From Noviherbaspirillum pedocola (GTDB lineage Bacteria > Pseudomonadota > Gammaproteobacteria > Burkholderiales > Burkholderiaceae_D): DNA of 64,000 bases. The DNA lies in NCBI RefSeq assembly GCF_016632335.1, contig NZ_JAEPBG010000004.1:186001-250000 (forward strand). Reading direction: 5' to 3'. Every line of letters begins with the position of its first letter. The first letter of the stretch is position 1. Below the pieces are notes generated by a model, which saw only the letters and a list, made by a program, of their open reading frames with translations, was not told the DNA's origin and did no database searches. The position numbers and the translations under genes were made by a program. Shown piece by piece: positions 18,032 to 23,530 of this stretch.

Positions 18032-18328
18032 CTATGGTTTGATATTCATGCTGCGTTGATCCACGGCGAGGCTGATCTGCGCGTTCGGCGCGGTGTTGCT
18101 GACGTCTATGCTTTGAAACTGGTTGTTCATCTGCTGAGCGAAGTAGTTGTTGGTGACCTCAAAGACATTGATGACGCCGCCAAAGCCGCCATCACTTGCC
18201 ATTGTCGGGACATACGGGCGTATCCAGCCGTACACCCAGCCCGCGCCGCCGCCGCCGCGGATGGATGACATTGCGCCCGCTTGCAATTCGCTTGCGAGGG
18301 GAAGATCCCGAATGATGAGCTCAGCCAT
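18032..18328 (-). CDS. Double-glycine precursor peptide A4
   Basis: 98 residues, last gene of peptide operon A. The leader follows the shared pattern: MAELIIRDLPLASELQ, then AMSSIRGG, ending at residues 25-26, where the C39 peptidase should cut. The mature part starts with a Gly/Trp/Tyr segment (GGAGWVYGWIRPYVP) and continues with Asn/Gln-rich beta-like sequence (VINVFEVTNNYFAQQMNNQF). It has no Cys. It differs strongly from B4, the last gene of the paralogous operon, so this position evolves fast. GGAGAG precedes the ATG. No modification enzyme of the lanthipeptide type is nearby. Confidence 0.85.
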   Translation of the reverse strand: MAELIIRDLPLASELQAGAMSSIRGGGGAGWVYGWIRPYVPTMASDGGFGGVINVFEVTNNYFAQQMNNQFQSIDVSNTAPNAQISLAVDQRSMNIKP

Positions 18329-18364
18329 GATGACTCTCCGTCGCCGATGAGGAAGGAATGCGTT

Positions 18365-18622
18365 TCAGAACCGCGGCAGCGCCAACGCATTGAAGCCGAT
18401 CTGGGTGGGGCGGACCTGCAGGCCGCCGAGGTCGACGCCGGGGCCGATGATGCTGTGGTTGAGCACGGCCACATGCTGCTCCATGTTGTTGGTCTGGGCC
18501 ACATTGATCGGGATGTTGATGGCGATGCTGGGGCTGCCCGCAGTGCCGCCACGGATGGCGGCCATGGCGCGGCGATCCAGCGTGGCGTCCGGGGCGATGT
18601 TGCGGATGACGAGGGAAGACAT
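18365..18622 (-). CDS. Double-glycine precursor peptide A3
   Basis: 85 residues from the ATG at 18622 (AAAGGA upstream). The leader MSSLVIRNIAPDATLDRR then AMAAIRGG precedes a hydrophobic, uncharged core with NIPINVAQTNNMEQHVAVLN and IIGPGVDLGGLQ. It is nearly identical to B3 (22139-22402), differing by one leader residue and the last few residues. Such identity argues for very recent duplication or gene conversion. No Cys, so no disulfide or thioether is possible in the mature chain. Function unknown; export by the C39 transporter is inferred. Confidence 0.87.
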   Translation of the reverse strand: MSSLVIRNIAPDATLDRRAMAAIRGGTAGSPSIAINIPINVAQTNNMEQHVAVLNHSIIGPGVDLGGLQVRPTQIGFNALALPRF

Positions 18623-18648
18623 GGCGAGATTCCTTTGCGTTATCGAGG

Positions 18649-18671
18649 GCGCCGGCCGGGATGGCCGGCGC
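18649..18671. repeat. Conserved intergenic hairpin between peptide genes A2 and A3
   Basis: A perfect 9-bp stem GCGCCGGCC/GGCCGGCGC with a 5-nt loop sits between the second and third peptide genes and is repeated at the same place in operon B. It has no T run. It may attenuate, process or stabilise the polycistronic mRNA (inference). Confidence 0.7.
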
Positions 18672-18692
18672 ACGGGTTTGGATAGCTACGGT

Positions 18693-18986
18693 TCAATAGC
18701 GGCCGACGTAGTTGCCGGCTTGCTGGTTGTTCCAGGCGCAGATGTCGCCGCCGAAGACGGCGGAGCCATTGCCGGTGGCGTTTTGCTGACACTGCGTATT
18801 GGCCTGGGCGATGTCGACGGTGGTGGAATGGCTCACCGGCTTGGGTTCGCAGTACTCGTAGGACGGCATCTTGAAGCAGCTGCTGTAGCTGCTGAAGCCG
18901 CGGCCGGTGCCGCCGTGCACCTTGTTCATGGCTTTGTCGTCCAGGGTTGCGGCAACGGACAGGTCCTTGATGTTGAGGGCGTTCAT
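18693..18986 (-). CDS. Double-glycine precursor peptide A2
   Basis: 97 residues from the ATG at 18986 (AAGGAGAACAGC upstream). The leader MNALNIKDLSVAATLDDK then AMNKVHGG ends at residue 26; His replaces the usual Arg before Gly-Gly. The mature part has an aromatic-Ser start, the KMPSYEYCEPKP segment, then the family motif ATGNGSAVFGGDICAWNNQQ. Four Cys are at 37, 46, 66 and 83. The paralogue B2 keeps the first pair but has the second pair elsewhere. The core is Gln/Asn/Gly-rich with low charge. Predicted substrate of the C39 exporter; biological activity unknown. Confidence 0.88.
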   Translation of the reverse strand: MNALNIKDLSVAATLDDKAMNKVHGGTGRGFSSYSSCFKMPSYEYCEPKPVSHSTTVDIAQANTQCQQNATGNGSAVFGGDICAWNNQQAGNYVGRY

Positions 18987-19029
18987 GCTGTTCTCCTTCG
19001 ATTGAATGTCGTTAAAAGATGGCGATGCT

Positions 19030-19335
19030 TCAGCCCGGCACGCGCAGGCCGCCGAAGCCGCCAAGCACGTTGAAAGCCTGCTGATTGTTTTCAGCGGTGA
19101 TGCCGCCGCCAAACGTGGCCGAACCGTTGCCGGTGTCGTTCTGCTGGAACTGCTGGTTTTGCTGCTGCGCGCTTACCGTGGTGGTCGAGCTCACCGAAGG
19201 CTTGTACTCGTACGGATGGCAGGAAGGCATCTTGAAGCAGCTGCTGTAGCTGCTGTAGCCACCGCGCACTGCGCTCATGGCTTTGCCGTTCAGTTCTTCG
19301 GCGATGGACAGGTCTTGGATGATCAGGGTGTTCAT
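19030..19335 (-). CDS. Double-glycine precursor peptide A1
   Basis: 101 residues, first gene of operon A, with AAGGAGAACGCAA before the ATG. The leader MNTLIIQDLSIAEELNGK then AMSAVRGG ends at residue 26. The mature part has YSSYSSCFKMPSCHPYEYKP with two Cys (33, 39), then a Gln-rich run (SAQQQNQQFQQN) and the family motif DTGNGSATFGGGITAENNQQ, with a Gly-rich hydrophobic tail. B1 is its counterpart in operon B and shares the second half but lacks both Cys. The sigma-54 promoter lies about 70-85 bp upstream. Confidence 0.88.
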   Translation of the reverse strand: MNTLIIQDLSIAEELNGKAMSAVRGGYSSYSSCFKMPSCHPYEYKPSVSSTTTVSAQQQNQQFQQNDTGNGSATFGGGITAENNQQAFNVLGGFGGLRVPG

Positions 19336-19403
19336 TTGCGTTCTCCTTCAGGTGGTTTGCTTGCCGGGTTGAGTGAGCTTTTCGTTGCGCTCGAACTCTC
19401 TAT

Positions 19404-19419
19404 CGCATGGACTGTGCCA
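19404..19419 (-). promoter_or_regulatory. Sigma-54 promoter of peptide operon A
   Basis: On the minus strand the sequence is TGGCACAGTCCATGCG. It matches TGGCAC-R-N4-TTGC with the GG and GC dinucleotides at the exact -24/-12 spacing; the only core mismatch is A for the first T of TTGC. Transcription would start near 19393, about 58 bp before the A1 start codon. A near-identical element stands before operon B, and a sigma-54 activator is encoded nearby. Confidence 0.85.
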
Positions 19420-19970
19420 GCCCTTGGTAAATAGGGCGTTCTGGATGCAAGTCATTGAAGTAAAAGGGTAAATCCGCCGGGTGGATACGAGGAGCCATAT
19501 CGGCGCCGTCGTGCCTGCTACCAGGGTGCCGGCTGGTGGCCAACACCGCCCTGGCAAGCTGTCGGCGCAAAACGAACACTGCGAATCGGATGCAGGCAGT
19601 CACTCCACGCGGCCGCGATGCCAGCGGTGCGTGCCGGAAGGTCTATCCGCGGCGCCGTGCGGCATGGCATGAACAACATGCACACTGCCTGCTCGTTCCA
19701 AGCCGGCAGCATGTTCCATACCAGAAACTATAGCGGTTTCCAATAGGAAATTATCTAGGCCCAAAGTCGAAAGAATCCGAGTGCGTCGCACGAGGGACTG
19801 CCGCATAGTGCTCGCCTGAAGAACTGGCCCTTTGGGCTGCGTGTTCCGCAGTTGCGTCACTACCTGTGCGCATCCGCATGCAGCCTGGCGCCGAGAACGC
19901 TTCGATGGAGCCGTCATGGCATTCACATCTGCTGCAGGTGTGGACTATCCAACATGAAGACGAACGACAT
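19420..19970. other. Intergenic region upstream of peptide operon A and the second MCP
   Basis: About 550 bp with no supported gene. It should carry enhancer sites for the sigma-54 promoter on one side and the MCP promoter on the other. A short AT-rich stretch near 19735-19765 is the likeliest MCP promoter area; no clear box was seen. Confidence 0.45.
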
Positions 19971-21668
19971 ATGAAACTGAACAATCTCAAGATCGGCACG
20001 CGGCTGGCGCTGGCCTTTGGCACGATTTGCCTGCTGTTGGTCGGCATTATTCTTTTCAGCGCGATGATGCTCTCGCGCGTGAACGCCAATACCACTGACA
20101 TCGTCGACTTGCGCCTGCCGCGCATCCAGGTGTCCTACGCGCTCGGCGGCCGGGTCAATGACGTTGCGCTGGCCCTGCGAAATCTGATGCTCGCTCGTGA
20201 CAAGGCGGATGCGCAGAAGCAGATTGAAACGATCGCCGCCGCGCGTCGCGAAATCAATGCGAACTACGAGGAGCTCAAGAAGCTCATCGTGCTGCCCAAG
20301 GGTAAGGACATCCTGAAGAAGATGATGGAGTCCCAGGAGCAGTATGTGGTGAAGGCCGATCGGCTCATCGCCATTGTCAATTCAGGCACGGCGGACGAAG
20401 CGCGCGCCTATCTGAACAGCGACCTGCGTCCGGTACTGGCGAGCTACAAGAGCAGCATTGCCGAGATGATCGAGTTCCAGGTCGAGCTGACCAGAAAGAG
20501 TGGTCAGGATGCCGAGCGCGGCTATCACGACACCCGCAATCTGCTGCTGGGCATAGGCGCAGCCATCGTGGCGCTTGCCGCATTCCTTGGCTTTCGGATC
20601 ACGCGCTCCATCACCCGTCCGCTGGCGCAGGCGCTGGAAGTGGCCAACACGGTGGCGGACGGCGACCTGAGCAGCCGCATCGAAGTACGTACCAGCGATG
20701 AAACCGGCATGCTCCTGGCGGCGCTCAAGCGCATGAACGAAAGCCTGGTGACGACCGTGACCGAGATCCGCCGCGGCACTGAAAGCATTGCCACCGCCTC
20801 GGCCGAAGTGGCGTCGGGTACCCAGGATCTGTCTTCCCGCACCGAGCAGCAGGCTTCCTCGCTGGAGGAAACCGCTTCCTCGATGGAAGAGTTGACCTCT
20901 ACCGTCAAGCAGAATGCGGACAACGCGCGCCAGGCCAATGCGCTCGCCGAAAGCGCATCCACCTTCGCCGCCAAGGGAGGCACGGTAATCAGCGAAGTGG
21001 TAGACACCATGGCCGAGATCAACGAGTCGGCGCGCAAGGTGGTCGACATCATTTCCGTGATCGATGGCATCGCGTTCCAGACCAACATCCTGGCGCTGAA
21101 TGCCGCGGTGGAAGCGGCGCGCGCCGGCGAGCAGGGCCGCGGTTTTGCCGTCGTGGCTTCCGAAGTCAGGACGCTGGCGCAGCGCAGCGCCAATGCCGCG
21201 AAGGAAATCAAGATGCTGATCGATACTTCAGTGGAAAAGGTGGACAGGGGCAGTCGCCTGGTCGGCGAAGCCGGCACGACGATGAACGACATCGTGCAAA
21301 GCGTTCAGCACGTGACCGACATCATGGCCGAGATCACTGCCGCCAGCGCGGAACAGACCGCCGGCATCGAGCAGATCAACACCGCCGTCGCGCAAATGGA
21401 TCAGGTCACGCAGCAGAACGCGGCGCTGGTCGAAGAAGCTGCCGCGGCGACCGAATCGATGCAGGAGCAGGCTGGCCGGCTGGCGCAGGCGGTGGCGGTA
21501 TTCAGGGTGGATGGCGCGCAGCACGTCGTTGTGCAACAGCTTGGCGCGCGTGCGGCGCCTGCCCCGGCGTTGTCCGGCCGGTCGAAGGCGCCAGCCCTGC
21601 GGCATTCCGCTACCGGTTCTTCCGCGCCGAAACGGGTTGCGGCTGGTGGTGATTGGGAAGAGTTCTGA
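19971..21668 (+). CDS. Methyl-accepting chemotaxis protein with 4-helix-bundle sensor
   Basis: 565 residues from the ATG at 19971, where [16 protein letters not shown] starts a typical MCP N-terminus. TM1 is about 11-33, a periplasmic four-helix-bundle domain spans about 35-185 and TM2 about 187-210. HAMP (about 212-265) and the signalling domain with [20 protein letters not shown] follow. The chain ends GGDWEEF, a CheR/CheB-docking pentapeptide. The gene lies between the two peptide operons on the opposite strand, so it may have been trapped there by the operon duplication. A role in sensing secreted peptides is conceivable but unsupported. A bidirectional terminator follows. Confidence 0.95.
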   Translation: MKLNNLKIGTRLALAFGTICLLLVGIILFSAMMLSRVNANTTDIVDLRLPRIQVSYALGGRVNDVALALRNLMLARDKADAQKQIETIAAARREINANYEELKKLIVLPKGKDILKKMMESQEQYVVKADRLIAIVNSGTADEARAYLNSDLRPVLASYKSSIAEMIEFQVELTRKSGQDAERGYHDTRNLLLGIGAAIVALAAFLGFRITRSITRPLAQALEVANTVADGDLSSRIEVRTSDETGMLLAALKRMNESLVTTVTEIRRGTESIATASAEVASGTQDLSSRTEQQASSLEETASSMEELTSTVKQNADNARQANALAESASTFAAKGGTVISEVVDTMAEINESARKVVDIISVIDGIAFQTNILALNAAVEAARAGEQGRGFAVVASEVRTLAQRSANAAKEIKMLIDTSVEKVDRGSRLVGEAGTTMNDIVQSVQHVTDIMAEITAASAEQTAGIEQINTAVAQMDQVTQQNAALVEEAAAATESMQEQAGRLAQAVAVFRVDGAQHVVVQQLGARAAPAPALSGRSKAPALRHSATGSSAPKRVAAGGDWEEF

Positions 21669-21701
21669 AGTTCCTGAAGTAATCGGTACAAGGCGATGAC
21701 G

Positions 21702-21730
21702 ACGCGGGCCCTTCATGGGCCCGCGTTGCC
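21702..21730. terminator. Bidirectional terminator between MCP gene and peptide operon B
   Basis: A perfect 10-bp stem ACGCGGGCCC/GGGCCCGCGT with loop TTCAT lies between the convergent ends of the MCP gene and peptide gene B4. T-rich tracts are short. Confidence 0.7.
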
Positions 21731-21755
21731 TTTGCAGCGCCGTGGTGCGCGTTGG

Positions 21756-21983
21756 CTATTTGCGGCGATCAGGCGCGCTTGATGGCACCGCGCGGGATTG
21801 GCCGCCCGCGGACCGGCTACGCTGCACGCCGCTTGGAAAATCGACGATGCGCGCGCCGCGTGCGAACGCGGGACCAAGATTGACGGGCCGGCCGCGCAGG
21901 CGTGCGCCGCCGATGATTGCAGCCATGGCTTCGTGGTCGAGATCGGTGTTTTCCGTCAGGTCACGGATGATGAGGCTGGCCAT
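21756..21983 (-). CDS. Double-glycine precursor peptide B4
   Basis: 75 residues from the ATG at 21983, with GGAGGA upstream. The leader MASLIIRDLTENTDLDHE then AMAAIIGG has Ile instead of Arg before Gly-Gly. The mature part is unlike its relatives: 49 residues, strongly basic (ARLRGRPVNLGPAFARGARI and an Arg/Ser tail) with no Cys. Basic, Arg/Pro/Gly-rich mature peptides of this size resemble antimicrobial peptides, but this is only a compositional remark. Last gene of operon B. Confidence 0.8.
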   Translation of the reverse strand: MASLIIRDLTENTDLDHEAMAAIIGGARLRGRPVNLGPAFARGARIVDFPSGVQRSRSAGGQSRAVPSSAPDRRK

Positions 21984-22138
21984 GAGGCATTCCTCCATGA
22001 ACGATGAAAGCCCGGGCACACGAGCCGCATCGGCAGGCATGCCCGGGGACATGAGAACAGCTTATGCAAGGTCGGTGTTCATGCATTGACATGGATTCAT
22101 TCCTGCCTCTGCGTGATAGCGACCGCGGCGCCGGCCGT

Positions 22139-22402
22139 TCAGAGAAAGCGTGGCGGCAGCGCCAGCGCATTGAAGCCGATCTGGGTGGGGCGGACCTGCA
22201 GGCCGCCGAGGTCGACGCCGGGGCCGATGATGCTGTGGTTGAGCACGGCCACATGCTGCTCCATGTTGTTGGTCTGGGCCACATTGATCGGGATGTTGAT
22301 GGCGATGCTGGGGCTGCCCGCAGTGCCGCCACGAATGGCGGCCATGGCGCGGCGGTCCAGCGCGGCGTCCGGGGCGATGTTTCGGATGACGAGGGAAGAC
22401 AT
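22139..22402 (-). CDS. Double-glycine precursor peptide B3
   Basis: 87 residues from the ATG at 22402. The leader MSSLVIRNIAPDAALDRR then AMAAIRGG and nearly all of the mature chain equal A3; the C-terminus reads ALPPRFL instead of ALPRF. A hydrophobic core without charge or Cys (NIPINVAQTNNMEQHVAVLN) suggests a beta-rich or membrane-seeking mature peptide. The near-identity with A3 includes the DNA around both genes. Confidence 0.87.
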   Translation of the reverse strand: MSSLVIRNIAPDAALDRRAMAAIRGGTAGSPSIAINIPINVAQTNNMEQHVAVLNHSIIGPGVDLGGLQVRPTQIGFNALALPPRFL

Positions 22403-22428
22403 GGCGAGATTCCTTTGCGTTATCGAGG

Positions 22429-22451
22429 GCGCCGGCCGGGATGGCCGGCGC
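22429..22451. repeat. Conserved intergenic hairpin between peptide genes B2 and B3
   Basis: Same perfect 9-bp stem and 5-nt loop as at 18649-18671, at the same position in operon B. Conservation in a paralogous operon fits a role in the mRNA but may simply reflect recent duplication. Confidence 0.7.
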
Positions 22452-22472
22452 ACGGGTTTGGATAGCTACGGT

Positions 22473-22763
22473 TCAATAGCGGCCGACGTAGTTGCCGGCC
22501 TGCTGATTGTTCCAGGCAGCGATGTCGCCGCAGAAGACGGCGGAGCCATTGCCGGTGGGGTTTTGCTGATACTGGGTATTGGACTGGCAGATGTCGACGG
22601 TGGTGGAGTGGCTGACCGGCTTGGGCTCGCAGTACTGGTAGGACGGCATCTTGAAGCAGCTGTTGTAGCTGGAGCCGCGGCCGGTGCCGCCGCGCACCTT
22701 GTGCATGGCTTTGTCGTCCAGGGTTGCGGCAACGGACAGGTCCTTGATGTTGAGGGCGTTCAT
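22473..22763 (-). CDS. Double-glycine precursor peptide B2
   Basis: 96 residues from the ATG at 22763 (AAGGAGAACAGC upstream). The leader MNALNIKDLSVAATLDDK then AMHKVRGG matches A2. The mature part has SSYNSCFKMPSYQYCEPKP and PTGNGSAVFCGDIAAWNNQQ. Cys are at 36, 45, 59 and 78: the first pair equals A2, while the second pair sits seven and five residues away from the positions in A2. Both members of the second pair moved together, as if each pair forms a disulfide. Predicted export and cleavage by the C39 ABC protein. Confidence 0.88.
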   Translation of the reverse strand: MNALNIKDLSVAATLDDKAMHKVRGGTGRGSSYNSCFKMPSYQYCEPKPVSHSTTVDICQSNTQYQQNPTGNGSAVFCGDIAAWNNQQAGNYVGRY

Positions 22764-22815
22764 GCTGTTCTCCTTCGGTATCGGTTCGGGATGGTGTATG
22801 GCTGTCGGGCTGGAA

Positions 22816-23115
22816 TCAGAAGCGCAGCATGTCGCGCATCGGCGAGTAGCCGGAATCGACGACATTGAATGCCTGCTGATTGTTGTAGGCCTGGATGCCG
22901 CCGCCAAAGGTGACCGAGCCATTGCCGGTGGCGTTCTGCTGAGTCTGGCTGTTGCCCTGCGCGAGCGAGACATTGGTGGTGTAGCTCGAGGCCGGATGCT
23001 CGCCACTCAGTGACGGCATCTTCCAGCCGCCATAAAAGCCGCCGCGCACTTCGCTCATGGCCTTGGCATGCAGTTCTTCGTTGATGGACAGGTCTTGGAT
23101 GATCAGGGTCTTCAT
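22816..23115 (-). CDS. Double-glycine precursor peptide B1
   Basis: 99 residues, first gene of operon B. The leader MKTLIIQDLSINEELHAK then AMSEVRGG precedes FYGGWKMPSLSGEHPASSY, a Gln/Asn-rich strand (SLAQGNSQTQQN) and the family motif ATGNGSVTFGGGIQAYNNQQ. There is no Cys, unlike A1, A2 and B2, so disulfides cannot be essential to the shared fold. AGGAGAACGCAA precedes the ATG. A sigma-54 promoter lies about 65-80 bp upstream. Confidence 0.88.
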   Translation of the reverse strand: MKTLIIQDLSINEELHAKAMSEVRGGFYGGWKMPSLSGEHPASSYTTNVSLAQGNSQTQQNATGNGSVTFGGGIQAYNNQQAFNVVDSGYSPMRDMLRF

Positions 23116-23179
23116 TTGCGTTCTCCTAGAGGTTGCTTGCTTGGGTAAGTGAGCCGGTTGTTGCGCTCGATCTCTCTAT

Positions 23180-23195
23180 CGCATGGACCGTGCCA
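23180..23195 (-). promoter_or_regulatory. Sigma-54 promoter of peptide operon B
   Basis: On the minus strand TGGCACGGTCCATGCG matches the sigma-54 consensus TGGCACR-N4-TTGC at all positions but one, with exact GG/GC spacing. Flanks (about 20 bp on the downstream side) are nearly the same as at operon A. Transcription would start near 23169. A TGCCGC-ttatc-GCGGCA dyad at 23270-23286 is a possible activator site. Confidence 0.88.
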
Positions 23196-23530
23196 GGACA
23201 TGCCTCATTCGGGCCGGATCACGCAATCCATTGAAAACATGAGGGATTTCGAGAGGCGTGGCGTCTGTGTGCCGCTTATCGCGGCATGCTTGCGCATGCG
23301 GGTGACGCAGCGCATCCAACACGCCGGATACGACTGTCGCATCGGGCCCAACACTCGCATGACGCAAGACCTGAGTAGCGATGTTGCGACGACGTCGAGT
23401 GCGCGCAGCGATCTTGTTGCACCTCAAGCAGCCGCAAGCGCGGCGTGGAGCCATCGTCGCTGAAGATGCTCCAATGAAGGGGCTTCCCGGGCACGGGAAA
23501 GGCAAAGTCCTGAACACGGGGCATATACCC

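Larger units (their letters stand above)
18374..18999. repeat. Segmental duplication, copy A (peptide genes A3-A2)
   Basis: About 625 bp aligned with 22154-22776 at high identity, including coding, intergenic and hairpin sequence. Offset is 3780 bp at the left end and 3777 at the right because B2 is one codon shorter. Confidence 0.9.
22154..22776. repeat. Segmental duplication, copy B (peptide genes B3-B2)
   Basis: Direct-repeat partner of 18374-18999. Homology resumes, more weakly, across A1/B1 and the two sigma-54 promoters, so the whole operon was probably duplicated and the A3-A2 part homogenised later. Confidence 0.9.

Noticed and set aside
18032-23115. Lanthipeptide, sactipeptide or nitrile-hydratase-leader peptide cluster
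   Set aside because: No LanM/LanBC, radical-SAM or cyclodehydratase gene is nearby, and the leaders end in Gly-Gly rather than having NHLP-type sequence. Unmodified or disulfide-bonded peptides fit better.
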